This document shows positions 35,657 through 44,889 of a DNA stretch of 64,000 bases, piece by piece. This DNA is from JAGTVG01 sp964543195 (GTDB lineage Bacteria > Bacteroidota > Bacteroidia > Cytophagales > Cyclobacteriaceae), in contig CAZIXF010000010.1 of the NCBI GenBank assembly GCA_964543195.1, forward strand, positions 38,597-102,596, given 5' to 3'. The position numbers and the translations under genes are program-made. A model generated the notes under the pieces. That model was not told where the DNA came from, searched no databases, and saw only the letters and a list, made by a program, of their open reading frames with translations. The number at the start of each line of letters is the position of its first letter. Within the stretch, counting starts at the first letter, position 1.

Positions 35657-36625
35657 TCACCGGCTTAGAAGATATCGGATACCTTCTTTTATGAATCCGG
35701 TTCCATAGGCTGCGAGCTCTATAAAACCCGCAAATACGCCCAGCAAGGCCACCCGGATGCTGTTTTTCCGTAAAATGCAGTCAGAAAACAATACCAAGGC
35801 GTAAAGAAGGTAAAACCCGGACAGAAAAAATGACAATCCGGGGAAGATGGGTAATAAAACCACCATAGCCAGCAATCCCAAAACAAACAACATCGGGAAA
35901 AAATGGATCGGCTTAAGTTGATCGGGATAAAACCGTGCTATGTTTATCCTTGCCTTACCGAAAAACTCCAACTGGTTATAGAACTGCCGCCAGGAAGTCC
36001 TTCTTTTGTGCCAGACATAGGCTTCCGGGATCAAACCTGTTTTAAAGCCGGACCGGATAATACGGATACTGAACTCGATATCTTCCCCCTTGCAGGGAAT
36101 AATATAACCGCCCGTTTTTTTAAAAACTTCCGGAGAGATCCCCATATTAAAACTCCTTGGGTGGAACGCTCCGAGTCTTTTTTTTCTACCACGCGTTCCC
36201 CCGGTGGTGAATACGGAGGTCATGGAATAGTTAATGGCTTTCTGGATGGGTGAAAAGGATTCATGAGCTCTGTCAGGGCCTCCATAGGCATCCAGCTTGT
36301 GTACATTGAGATGATTTTCCACTTTTTCCAGGTAATGCTCGGGAATAAGGCAATCGGAATCAAAAACAATATAATAATCACCCGCGGCATGACGGTATCC
36401 AAAGTTCCGGGCAAAGCCCTGGCCTTCATTTTTTTTGTATAAATACCTGATATCCAGCTCGTGAATATATTTTTCAATATTCTTGTCGCATTTAATATCC
36501 GAACCGTCCTCCACAACGATAACCTCAAAGTCAGAATACGTCTGCCGGATGAGGCTTTCGAGGAGTTCATCGATTTCCTCCGGCCGGTTATAGACAGGGA
36601 TTATGATCGAATATTTTCTACCCAC
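35657..36625 (-). CDS. Family 2 glycosyltransferase, membrane-associated
   Basis: 322 residues; the start seems to be GTG at 36625. GT-A domain: 'YSIIIPVYNRPEEIDELLESL', 'VVEDGSD', the metal-binding 'VFDSDC' and the acceptor-side 'KGEDIEFSIRI' with a later 'WHKRRTSWRQFYNQ'. The C-terminal 90 residues contain two to three transmembrane segments. It transfers a sugar from a nucleotide donor, probably in cell-surface glycan synthesis; the sugar cannot be told. It lies 6 bases from the other glycosyltransferase gene, which is upstream in the same direction, so they likely act in one pathway. Confidence 0.9.
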   Translation of the reverse strand: MGRKYSIIIPVYNRPEEIDELLESLIRQTYSDFEVIVVEDGSDIKCDKNIEKYIHELDIRYLYKKNEGQGFARNFGYRHAAGDYYIVFDSDCLIPEHYLEKVENHLNVHKLDAYGGPDRAHESFSPIQKAINYSMTSVFTTGGTRGRKKRLGAFHPRSFNMGISPEVFKKTGGYIIPCKGEDIEFSIRIIRSGFKTGLIPEAYVWHKRRTSWRQFYNQLEFFGKARINIARFYPDQLKPIHFFPMLFVLGLLAMVVLLPIFPGLSFFLSGFYLLYALVLFSDCILRKNSIRVALLGVFAGFIELAAYGTGFIKEGIRYLLSR

Positions 36626-36631
36626 AGATGA

Positions 36632-37600
36632 TCAATTGAAACCTTTTTTTTCCAGGATAAGATACTGAGAGGTTTTTTCAGAATTGATTGTAAGGATCTC
36701 GGCAATAAAACCTGCAAGGAAAAGTTGCATGCCGACAATGACAGCGACCAAAGCAAGAAAAAACAAAGGCTGGTCGGTCACTTCCCTGACCGGAAGATGA
36801 TAGTGTATCTGGTATATTTTCAAACCGATTATCCAGATGGTAATGATCAGCCCCACTAAAAATGAAAGGGTCCCCAGGGCCCCGAAAAAATGCATCGGTT
36901 TTTTAATAAACCGCATCACAAAAGTGATGGAGATCAGATCGAGGAACCCGTTGATAAAGCGCTCCAAACCGAATTTTGTCCGGCCGAATTTCCTGGGATA
37001 ATGAGTAACGATCTTTTCTCCGATATGGTCGAAACCGTTCCATTTGGCTATTACCGGTATATAGCGATGCATTTCACCATATACCCGGATATTTTTTACC
37101 ACCTCGGCACGATAAGCTTTTAGCCCGCAATTGAAGTCATGCAATTTAACGCCGGATATTTTCCGGGTCACATAATTGAATAATTTTGATGGAAGTCGCT
37201 TGCTGAGCGGATCGTGCCGTTTTTTCTTCCACCCTGAAACCAGGTCATATTTGTTGTTTTTGACCATCTTATAGAGTTCGGGGATTTCGTCGGGGCTATC
37301 CTGCATATCGGCATCGAGGGTGATCACCACATTTCCGCTGCAGGCCATAAATCCGGTATCGAGTGCGGCTGATTTGCCGTAATTTCTGCTGAACCGGATC
37401 CCTTTGTAATGATCGTCTTCCCTGATGAGGCCTGATATGATCTCCCACGATCTGTCTTTGCTACCATCATCGACCAGTATAACCTCATAGGTAACCTTAA
37501 GGTCTGACATCACCTTGCCGATCCATTGGCAAAGTTTCCCCAGAGATTCTTCTTCTTCAAAAACCGGGATTATTAATGAAATCTCGGGATTCTTGGGCAT
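36632..37600 (-). CDS. Family 2 glycosyltransferase, GtrB/DPM-like with two C-terminal membrane helices
   Basis: 322 residues from the ATG at 37600 (a TTG at 37606 adds two). The catalytic domain has 'ISLIIPVFEEEESL', 'VDDGSKDRS', 'TLDADMQDSPDEIPEL' (DxD-type metal site) and 'CGLKAYRAEV', the set found in GtrB, ArnC and dolichol-phosphate-mannose synthase relatives. Two transmembrane helices follow near the C-terminus. Such enzymes load a sugar onto undecaprenyl phosphate at the inner membrane, making a lipid-linked donor. The second glycosyltransferase follows 6 bases downstream. Confidence 0.92.
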   Translation of the reverse strand: MPKNPEISLIIPVFEEEESLGKLCQWIGKVMSDLKVTYEVILVDDGSKDRSWEIISGLIREDDHYKGIRFSRNYGKSAALDTGFMACSGNVVITLDADMQDSPDEIPELYKMVKNNKYDLVSGWKKKRHDPLSKRLPSKLFNYVTRKISGVKLHDFNCGLKAYRAEVVKNIRVYGEMHRYIPVIAKWNGFDHIGEKIVTHYPRKFGRTKFGLERFINGFLDLISITFVMRFIKKPMHFFGALGTLSFLVGLIITIWIIGLKIYQIHYHLPVREVTDQPLFFLALVAVIVGMQLFLAGFIAEILTINSEKTSQYLILEKKGFN

Positions 37601-37653
37601 GTTCAATTTTTAGGCAAATTAAATAAAAAAAATAATGTCTATACCCCAAATTT

Positions 37654-37687
37654 AAAAAAAGCCTGGCAATATAGGTGGATGCCAGGC
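37654..37687 (-). terminator. Rho-independent terminator of the BatA-like/DHOase-like/DUF4199 operon
   Basis: On the minus strand: GCCTGGCA, an 11-base loop, TGCCAGGC, then seven T. Eight perfect base pairs and a T-run make this a strong terminator, 28 bases after the last DUF4199 stop. Confidence 0.9.
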
Positions 37688-37714
37688 AAGATTCTATGGC
37701 TGCATTTCTTTTTT

Positions 37715-38227
37715 TTAAACCGGTTCAGGCCTTGATTTTTTTGTAATGGCAGTAATTATAAGCGCAATGATGAATCCTATAAAAATGCTTCCGATAATTC
37801 CAAAAACCAGGATCATTTCCGGGCTTGTGAAAGTGGCCTGCATTTCCATGGCCCGCTCGATCTGGGAATCGCTCATCCCTCTTTGTTCCATTTCGATCAT
37901 GGCCTGTTCACGGATGGACTCGAGCATGGAATCATCAATAAACTTAATATAGATATAGCTGAAAATGGAGCTTACCACCGCATTGATCGAGATTATAATC
38001 ATTGAAATACCAAGACCCTGGCTATAGCTCATGTAGTCGTTATCTTCCTTATATTCTTTATGGGCCAGTACAAGAGCGATGATTAAAAAAACAAATCCTG
38101 CGTAACCGAGTGACTGATTGGCAGCCAGATCAAAAATATGCAGGATAAGTGTGTAGATAATTGAGATCAGGGTCAGGTAGATACCATACTTAATACCTAC
38201 CTTCTTAACTGTTGTTCTTTCTTCCAT
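37715..38227 (-). CDS. DUF4199 membrane protein
   Basis: 170 residues from the ATG at 38227, which lies 2 bases after the stop of the previous gene. Four transmembrane segments in the DUF4199 arrangement, with 'GIKYGIYLTLISIIYTLILHI', 'YKEDNDYMSYSQGLGISMIIISINAVVSSIFSYIYIKFID' and a last helix before a short basic tail. An amphipathic acidic helix ('MIEMEQRGMSDSQIERAMEMQ') sits between the third and fourth segments. The family is largely restricted to Bacteroidota and has no known function. It is the distal gene of the operon, a paralogue of the gene before it. Confidence 0.85.
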   Translation of the reverse strand: MEERTTVKKVGIKYGIYLTLISIIYTLILHIFDLAANQSLGYAGFVFLIIALVLAHKEYKEDNDYMSYSQGLGISMIIISINAVVSSIFSYIYIKFIDDSMLESIREQAMIEMEQRGMSDSQIERAMEMQATFTSPEMILVFGIIGSIFIGFIIALIITAITKKSRPEPV

Positions 38228-38229
38228 AA

Positions 38230-38781
38230 TCAATAAGGTTTTTTCCTGAGAATTAGCGAGATGATTATAGTTAAAAATAAACCGTAAGGCAAGCTTTTAA
38301 TAAAATAATCGATAGCCAGATCCAAAATAGTGGTGGATGGAAGGATCTCCAGGGTTCTGTCGATTGTCTCCCGGCCGATCCTGTCTACGGCTTCTGCATT
38401 CATGGTCCTGACCTGGTTCATCATTTCGCGGATGTATTCGCTGATAAAACCGGGTTCAATAAGGCTGCCAAAAACAAGAATAAAAAGGGCCATCAGAAAA
38501 GCGATGATGAGTACCATCTGGATCCCCAGGCTCATGCCCTGCCAGAAATGCAGAATCCCACCGTTTCTTTTTTCCTTGAATTCCCGCATGGCAAAAACCA
38601 GGATAATAGGGTATAAAATGATCCTGAAGTCCAGTACAGGGGGTATTAGAAGTGGATTTTGACCGAAATAATAGAGTACGAGAAATAAGATTATCGACAG
38701 GATAACGGCCAACCCCCCATATTTCAGCGGGATCAGATAAATGGCGTTGATCTCTTTCCCGGGAGATTTTTCAGCTTGCAA
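38230..38781 (-). CDS. DUF4199 membrane protein, paralogue of the downstream gene
   Basis: 183 residues. The start appears to be TTG at 38781, overlapping the end of the dihydroorotase-like gene by 11 bases; the next in-frame ATG would remove the first two membrane helices. Four transmembrane segments, 'MREFKEKRNGGILHFWQGMSLGIQMVLIIAFLMALFIL' as the family's core pattern and a helical loop ('MMNQVRTMNAEAVDRIGRETIDR'). The function is unknown. The tight overlap suggests translational coupling. Two divergent tandem copies may form a heteromer. Confidence 0.82.
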   Translation of the reverse strand: MQAEKSPGKEINAIYLIPLKYGGLAVILSIILFLVLYYFGQNPLLIPPVLDFRIILYPIILVFAMREFKEKRNGGILHFWQGMSLGIQMVLIIAFLMALFILVFGSLIEPGFISEYIREMMNQVRTMNAEAVDRIGRETIDRTLEILPSTTILDLAIDYFIKSLPYGLFLTIIISLILRKKPY

Positions 38782-40033
38782 TATAGACCTTGTTTTTATT
38801 GATTACCGCTTTCACTCTTCCTGTAAGTTTCATATGCCAGAAAGGGGAATTATTCGATTTTGAATGATTGGTGATATCATTGAATTCCCATTCTTCAGTG
38901 GGATCGAATACAGTCAGATTGGCCACCGCCCCTTCTTTGAATTCCGGGATCTTCAAACCAAGGCGCTTCCTGGGATTAACGGTGATTTTATCGAGAAAAA
39001 TCTCCCATCCCATTTTACCCAATTTATCAACCAGTATGGGATAAACAGTCTGTAGTCCGATTATTCCGAATTCGGCCAGGTCGAATTCAAGCTTTTTGCT
39101 TTCGGTGTCCTGGGGAGTATGGCTCGATACGATCACATCCACGGTCTGGTCCTCGAGACCCTGTATCAGCGCACGAATATCCCCTTTCTCCCTGAAAGGC
39201 GGGTTAACCTTGAAGGCAGTGTCGAAATCCATCAACCGGCTGTCGTTGAAGGCAATCTGATGAGCCGCAATATCACAGGTGAGATTGAGCCCCCGTCTTT
39301 TTGCCGCTTTGATCAGTTTTAATGCATTTTTTGTGGACAGATTGGATAAATGAAGCTTTCCGTCTGCATAATCCACGATCCGGATATCCCTTTCGATCAT
39401 CACTTCCTCTGCAATAGAGGGCATCCCTTTTAAACCAAGTATAGTACTGGTCTTGCCTTCGTTAATATTTCCAAGCATATTAAGCCAGATGTCTTCAGGC
39501 TTATTGATAACCAGTCCGTTGAATTTTTTTACATACAGAAGGGATTTGAGTAATATATCGGTATTCCATACCGGCTTTTCACCATCCGTAAAGGCCACGG
39601 CTCCTGCACTATGCTGATCGATCATTTCAGTGATTTCCTCTCCTTTATTGTCACGGGTAATTGAACCCATGGGATATACATCCGGCAAACAACGCTCGGC
39701 CTTTCCAAGAATATACCCGATATCATTTTTTGACTGGATGGAAGGTTTTGTGTTCGGTAATAAGGCGACTCCGGTAAAGCCTCCCGCAGCTGCGGCAGCA
39801 CAACCGGTTATTATATCTTCCTTGTGCTCATTCCCGGGATCGTTAAAATTGGCCCGCATATCAAACCATCCGATGGATACCTGTAGTCTTTTTCCCTCGA
39901 TGCGGGTTCCCTCTTCCCCGAGATTATCGTCGATAGTAACGATACGGCCGTTATTGATTAAAATATCCTTTTTCTTTTTATGGTGTGGGGAGTCAGGATG
40001 AAGGATCTGAGCATTTTTTATTAAAATTTTCAT
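38771..40033 (-). CDS. Dihydroorotase-like amidohydrolase lacking the metal-binding residues
   Basis: 420 residues, with the length and overall pattern of dihydroorotase (cyclic amidohydrolase fold, 'AAAAGGFTGVALLPNTKPSIQSK', 'LKGMPSIAEEVMIERDI', 'HLSNLSTKNALKLIKAAKRRGLNLTCDIAAHQI', 'FKVNPPFREKGD'). The HxH motif that binds zinc in active enzymes (DxHxHxRxPG) reads DMRANFNDPG, and the catalytic Asp of the 'SDHAPH' motif is Ser (SSHTPQ). It is therefore probably inactive as a dihydroorotase. Similar proteins in other Bacteroidota are often labelled PyrC. Known pseudo-dihydroorotases support aspartate transcarbamoylase, but no pyrB is here. It starts just after the BatA-like gene. Confidence 0.85.
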   Translation of the reverse strand: MKILIKNAQILHPDSPHHKKKKDILINNGRIVTIDDNLGEEGTRIEGKRLQVSIGWFDMRANFNDPGNEHKEDIITGCAAAAAGGFTGVALLPNTKPSIQSKNDIGYILGKAERCLPDVYPMGSITRDNKGEEITEMIDQHSAGAVAFTDGEKPVWNTDILLKSLLYVKKFNGLVINKPEDIWLNMLGNINEGKTSTILGLKGMPSIAEEVMIERDIRIVDYADGKLHLSNLSTKNALKLIKAAKRRGLNLTCDIAAHQIAFNDSRLMDFDTAFKVNPPFREKGDIRALIQGLEDQTVDVIVSSHTPQDTESKKLEFDLAEFGIIGLQTVYPILVDKLGKMGWEIFLDKITVNPRKRLGLKIPEFKEGAVANLTVFDPTEEWEFNDITNHSKSNNSPFWHMKLTGRVKAVINKNKVYIAS

Positions 40034-40034
40034 T

Positions 40035-42038
40035 TTATAAAAATCTTATGATCATTATTTCTGCCAATAAAAAAATTAATGTCAGGATAAGAGTATATCT
40101 CCATAAGGGTATACCCAGGTATTTTTCCTTTATTTCATTATCAAAATTATCAATTCCTGCGGCATTAAAAAGAGTGAGAGAAGAATTTTCCTCACTAATT
40201 GATTCAAGCTCTTCCAAACCAATTTGTGCAAGTTTCGATTCTGCTTTACGCTGATTAAAGGCGATCGAATTTACGGATACATCATTTATGCTGATTTTAT
40301 AAAAACCCGGCTCCAGTTCAAATTTCGGGATCTCGAGAAAAACCTGGTTTCCTGCAAAACGCTGGCCGGGTATGATCTCCTTGTTTTCCCCCTGTAATTT
40401 AATTAATGTTTCCTGATCTACCGAATCTATGCCGACCGATATAACGGATTGTCCAAGTGTATAATAAAGACGATTGAATTCCTTTTTACTTAAAAGTGCT
40501 ACCCTGTACATAATGGGCACAAAAACAGCATGGGTATGAAAATCTGTGTACGATAGCTGCAAGGGTGAAGCCGTTAAGTACAGGCGGTTAACACTTTCCC
40601 TGTATGAAAGGAAATCCCGGCCATCCCTGAAATTCACGAGTTCGGCAGAAGCGGAAGGAATTCCAAGCAGAGGCCTGGCAGAAGGCATATCAAAATCACC
40701 GGTACGGCTTTCAAATATGTCGGCAAAAAAAGGATTGTTCAAATCGATTCCGGCCAGGGGTTCCCTGCTGCTGATACTGTCGGGAATTATTTGGAGGGTA
40801 CCGGTTAGGGATGCAAAAGAAGTAACCTCCATATCAGGAGACGGGATCAACAGGATATCTCCCTGCCGGTCCATAAACTGCATTAAAGTACTGTTGACCG
40901 TTGGCTCAATTGAACTTATTTCGTTTAATATGATCAGATTGGCCGTTTGAAGATCATTATAGTCAATGTTATTGATATTATAGGAACTGAAATCGAACAA
41001 TTGCTGATTACCGAATACTTTTTCAATTACTGTGGTACTGTCTGTTTCCTTAAGTTCGATCACTGAGATCCTGTCGGATTGATTCAGGGTAAAATAAAAA
41101 TCGTTATCAAAGGTTACGGGAAAATCTTCAAAACTGAGCAATCCTTCATTATATTCCTCCAGTTGAAAGCTGATATCAAAAGCAATCTCACCCAGGCCGT
41201 AAGGATCGATATCCACTGTTCCGCTGGCAGATTGTGCCCCGTTCAGAAAAAACCTGATCATCAGGTCGTTGATCTCATCAGGCCCATCGTTTTTCAGTAC
41301 CACATTCACTTCATTGGTTTCACCCTGAATGAGAAAAGGATTGCTTAAAAACAGGGAGTCGACGTATACATTCTGAAGATTCTGATAAGCCAGGGGGATC
41401 AGAAAAATATTATTCAGGGTATCTGAATGCAGCGGTGCAAGATCGCCGGTGGTGGACTGCTGAAAATCGGATAACCAGTATATATCGAGAGGGCGGCTGG
41501 ACTGGTTCGTTGTCCCGAGCCGGTTCTTGATTTCTCCGGCTGTACGTGATATGCCGGAAAGGTCGATTTCTGTGATCAATTCCCTGATCTCATTCTTTGA
41601 TTTTGGTGTGTTGGAGTACGGGGCAAAATCGTTGGTTAAAAGCAGCACATCCGTGTTCTGGGGGTAAATATCCAGGATAGTTTGCATATACGCGATGGAT
41701 GCTTCGAAGGCAGTCAGATCTTCCTGTACATTATTCGACATGGAATAGGAATTATCGAGATACAAGGCCACCTGATTGGTCTGCAGGTTTTTTTCTTCGG
41801 CTGGTATAAAAGGCTGGGCGAATGTAAAAACAAGAAAAGCGATGAATAATAAACGGGATAAAAGAATGAGATAATGTTTGATCTTCAGCCTGGTACTGCT
41901 GGCTTTTTTTACATTTTTCAGGAACAGATTACTGGAAAAATAAATACGTTTTGCCTTTCTGAAATTGAACAGGTGGATGATGATGGGAATTCCCAGTGCC
42001 AGAAGACCAAACAGAAATTGAGGGTATACAAAACTCAT
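40035..42038 (-). CDS. BatA-type membrane protein with von Willebrand A-like domain
   Basis: 667 residues. The N-terminus is the aerotolerance-regulator BatA domain ('YPQFLFGLLALGIPIIIHLFNFRKAKRIYFSSNLFLKNV'), with a second transmembrane segment near 60-80. A von Willebrand A-like domain follows, starting 'VALYLDNSYSMSNN' (DNSYS, a DxSxS metal site). The long remainder is beta-rich and extracytoplasmic, and one transmembrane segment lies at the very C-terminus. Proteins of this plan are widespread in Bacteroidota, commonly beside a dihydroorotase-like gene as here. The role is unclear; 'Bat' refers to aerotolerance in Bacteroides. It is the first gene of a four-gene operon. Confidence 0.88.
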   Translation of the reverse strand: MSFVYPQFLFGLLALGIPIIIHLFNFRKAKRIYFSSNLFLKNVKKASSTRLKIKHYLILLSRLLFIAFLVFTFAQPFIPAEEKNLQTNQVALYLDNSYSMSNNVQEDLTAFEASIAYMQTILDIYPQNTDVLLLTNDFAPYSNTPKSKNEIRELITEIDLSGISRTAGEIKNRLGTTNQSSRPLDIYWLSDFQQSTTGDLAPLHSDTLNNIFLIPLAYQNLQNVYVDSLFLSNPFLIQGETNEVNVVLKNDGPDEINDLMIRFFLNGAQSASGTVDIDPYGLGEIAFDISFQLEEYNEGLLSFEDFPVTFDNDFYFTLNQSDRISVIELKETDSTTVIEKVFGNQQLFDFSSYNINNIDYNDLQTANLIILNEISSIEPTVNSTLMQFMDRQGDILLIPSPDMEVTSFASLTGTLQIIPDSISSREPLAGIDLNNPFFADIFESRTGDFDMPSARPLLGIPSASAELVNFRDGRDFLSYRESVNRLYLTASPLQLSYTDFHTHAVFVPIMYRVALLSKKEFNRLYYTLGQSVISVGIDSVDQETLIKLQGENKEIIPGQRFAGNQVFLEIPKFELEPGFYKISINDVSVNSIAFNQRKAESKLAQIGLEELESISEENSSLTLFNAAGIDNFDNEIKEKYLGIPLWRYTLILTLIFLLAEIMIIRFL

Positions 42039-42290
42039 TGCCTGTAAATCTACGAAAAGAAAAACAACTGATATATGCTAATCAACAAAAACAGGATCCG
42101 GAAAAATGTTTATTAATTGGCATTCCGGTTTCTTTAAGCTGGATCAGGATGTACGATTTCGCACATGCGATGATCAGAAACGAACTTATCATGATCCGCT
42201 TACAACCTACAACGAACTATAATCCTGTTTTATTTAATCTGGCACGGTGTTGGTGATCCTGACTATCCCGGAATTTTTTTTCAGCTGGCT

Positions 42291-42362
42291 CGCTGACCCG
42301 CTGACCCGCTGACCCGGATGGCCCGATGGTCCGATGGTCCGATGGTCCGATGGTCCGGATGG
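42291..42362. repeat. Two adjacent 8-base microsatellites
   Basis: CGCTGACC three times (42291-42314) followed by CCGATGGT four times (42323-42354) and a variant CCGGATGG. They lie in the 391-base interval between the BatA-like gene and the FtsX-type permease; apart from these, that interval shows no convincing gene or RNA. Copy number is likely variable. Confidence 0.9.
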
Positions 42363-42429
42363 AAAATATAAGGATAATAAGTAACGGGAATCATATTGAG
42401 GACGTCAAACAATATATAATTTTCAATAA

Positions 42430-44808
42430 ATGAGACTTAACATCATAAAATACCAGTACAGAAATCTGCGTAAAAATCCGGTTCCTGCCCTTATCAATCT
42501 GATTGGACTGTCTGCGGGAATAGCCGTAGCTTTTCTTATGATATCGTTCATACACCATGAAATGACCTATGAACAATATCATGACCGGGCAGACAGGATT
42601 TATCGTATTAACCTGGGGCTAACCATTGAAGGCGACAAAAAGATCGTGGCTGTCAGTCCGAATATCCTCGGCCCGCGCATGGACGATCAGATACCGGAGG
42701 TTGAATCCTATGTGAGAATGCTGTATCCGATTAATGCTACTCCGGTACTTCAGGTGGAAGAGAATTTTTTTAAGGAAAGGAGTTTTTATGTTTCTGATTC
42801 AAGCCTGTTTGGTTTGTTTGACTTTTCCGTAATTCATGGCACCAAAGAAGGTTTGTTGACCCGGCCTGAAGACGCCTTTATTTCCAGAACCACCGCTTTG
42901 AAATTTTATGGAACGGCTGAGGCAACCGGGAAAACCTTTAAAGATTCCTATGATAAGGATTTTGTGGTTAGAGCGGTTTTTGAGGATCACCCTCCCAATT
43001 CTCATTTTCAACCTGAAATTATAGTGAGTTCCGTTTCGACAGATCTTACAGGAGAGTTAACCTGGGGCCAATCCAATTATTTTACCTACATTCTGCTGAG
43101 AAAAGGTGCGGATCCGGCTGAAGTGGAAAGAAAAATAGAGGTAATTGTTCAGAATGAAGCGGATGACTGGATGAAACAGATGGGCAGTGTTTTCAGCCTG
43201 GAACCCGTAAAGGATATTCATTTATATTCCGATGCCGATTTCAGTCAGGGAACCGGAGGGGACATAAAGGATGTGTATGCTTCCATAACGATTGTGTTGT
43301 TCATATTGATCCTTGCCTGCGTAAATTATATCAATCTGACCACATCGAGGTCATTCGACAGGGCAAGGGAAGTGGGAATTAAAAAAATGATGGGGAGAAC
43401 CTGGAGAAAACTGTTTTTCGATTTTCTTTTTGAGTCCTTTATTATTACAGGAATATCCTTCCTGATCGCTGTAGTGATCGTGTACTTGATATATCCGTAT
43501 TTTGAACAGATAACAGCTACAGGCATCTCCTTTGATTTTCTGAAGGAACCTGCGTCCTTTGTTATAATCCTTGCTGCCTGGTTGCTCCTGAGCCTGGCCG
43601 CAGGCGCCTATCCGGCTGTTGTACTGGCCAATTTCAGGCCTGCACTCGTACTGAAAGGGAGTTTTAAAAAATCAAAGTACGGGGTTACCGCCAGAAAAAC
43701 AATGGTGGTGTTTCAGTTTATCATATCCATTTGCCTTATTATCGGCACGCTTGTGGTTTATAAGCAGATCGATTTCCTCAACCGCAAAGACCTGGGTTTC
43801 GATAAGGATCATGTCCTGGTTCTGCCAATGACACGTATACCGGATCAGGCCAAACTTCAGGGATTAAAAAACACACTTCTTCAGCATAATAATATCAGGG
43901 AAGTTTCTTTTTCGTCAGCCTATCCGACGCGTAATTCGGGCGGGCAGCTCCTTAAAGCGGAAGGAATGGCCGACAATGAGCAAATGTTGATCTGGGAATG
44001 GCGGGTAGACGAAAATATTTTGAATGCTTTTGGCATGAATCTGGTTGCCGGAAGAAATTTTAATGCTGAAACTGCCGGGTCAGATGAAAAAGATTTCATT
44101 TTAAATCAAATGGCTGCACGGCAGATCGGATGGGACGCGGAGGAGGCTGTGGGCCGCAGGATAGATGTAAGCGGCACAAAAGGGATAGTTGTGGGAGTGG
44201 TAGAAGATTTTCATTTTACCTCGCTTAAAAATACCGTGGAACCGCTTGTGCTGAACATAAAATCCAGTTACCGGAACAATGTGGTAATCCGTCTTGCAGG
44301 AGGCAGGGTGGAATCAACACTTGAATTCATCCGGCAATCATGGAATGAACATATTACTGAATTAATTTTTGATTACCAGTTTCTCGATAACGAATTCGAT
44401 AAATTATATAAAAACGAATACCGGACCGGGAAAATGTTTTCCGGGTTTTCCATCCTGGCCATTATTATTGCCGGCCTGGGATTATTTGGTTTATCCACCT
44501 ATGAAACCCAGACCCGGATCAAGGAAATTGGCATAAGAAAAGCCATGGGCTCCACCACGCTGGGCGTTTTTAAATTACTGATGAGAAACTTCCTCTTATT
44601 GATCCTGTATTCCTTTCTGATATCCATACCTTTGGCATATTTCATCATGGATCAATGGTTGCGGGAATTCGCCTTCAGGATATCTCCGGGCCTGAGGGAG
44701 TTTTTGTTTTCTGGTCTGATCGTCTTTGCGATCGTCTTTGTTTCGGTTGGTTACAGGTCGTTGAAAGCCGCTTTTCTCAATCCGGCCGAATCGCTGCGGT
44801 ATGAATAA
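42430..44808 (+). CDS. FtsX-domain ABC transporter permease (two MacB/FtsX units)
   Basis: 792 residues. N-terminal basic start and transmembrane segment ('NPVPALINLIGLSAGIAVAFLMISFI'), a MacB-type periplasmic domain, three transmembrane segments of a first FtsX domain ('ILILACVNYINLTTSRSFDRAREVGIKKMMGRT'), then a second copy of the same plan ending 'GLSTYETQTRIKEIGIRKAMGSTTLGVFKLL ... AAFLNPAESLRYE'. This duplicated type is very common in Bacteroidota and works with a separate ATPase, which is not next to it. The substrate is unknown; lipoproteins, peptides or signalling roles are known in the superfamily. A near-consensus TAATTTTC promoter-like element lies about 15 bases upstream. Confidence 0.9.
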   Translation: MRLNIIKYQYRNLRKNPVPALINLIGLSAGIAVAFLMISFIHHEMTYEQYHDRADRIYRINLGLTIEGDKKIVAVSPNILGPRMDDQIPEVESYVRMLYPINATPVLQVEENFFKERSFYVSDSSLFGLFDFSVIHGTKEGLLTRPEDAFISRTTALKFYGTAEATGKTFKDSYDKDFVVRAVFEDHPPNSHFQPEIIVSSVSTDLTGELTWGQSNYFTYILLRKGADPAEVERKIEVIVQNEADDWMKQMGSVFSLEPVKDIHLYSDADFSQGTGGDIKDVYASITIVLFILILACVNYINLTTSRSFDRAREVGIKKMMGRTWRKLFFDFLFESFIITGISFLIAVVIVYLIYPYFEQITATGISFDFLKEPASFVIILAAWLLLSLAAGAYPAVVLANFRPALVLKGSFKKSKYGVTARKTMVVFQFIISICLIIGTLVVYKQIDFLNRKDLGFDKDHVLVLPMTRIPDQAKLQGLKNTLLQHNNIREVSFSSAYPTRNSGGQLLKAEGMADNEQMLIWEWRVDENILNAFGMNLVAGRNFNAETAGSDEKDFILNQMAARQIGWDAEEAVGRRIDVSGTKGIVVGVVEDFHFTSLKNTVEPLVLNIKSSYRNNVVIRLAGGRVESTLEFIRQSWNEHITELIFDYQFLDNEFDKLYKNEYRTGKMFSGFSILAIIIAGLGLFGLSTYETQTRIKEIGIRKAMGSTTLGVFKLLMRNFLLLILYSFLISIPLAYFIMDQWLREFAFRISPGLREFLFSGLIVFAIVFVSVGYRSLKAAFLNPAESLRYE

Positions 44809-44841
44809 GTCCGGAGGCCATGAATTTTGGGTTATGTAAGC

Positions 44842-44872
44842 TTTGCACAGGAATTTTAAAACCGTATTTTTG
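44842..44872 (+). promoter_or_regulatory. Bacteroidota-type housekeeping promoter of sucD
   Basis: TTTG (44842-44845), a 19-base spacer and TATTTTTG (44865-44872), an exact match to the -33 TTTG / -7 TAnnTTTG consensus. The predicted transcript start is about 10 bases before the ATG at 44890. Confidence 0.7.
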
Positions 44873-44889
44873 CGCAAAGCTGATTATCC

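Noticed and set aside
41996..42256. 86-residue plus-strand frame overlapping the BatA-like start
   Set aside because: Overlaps the start of a convincing gene on the other strand; no domain pattern.
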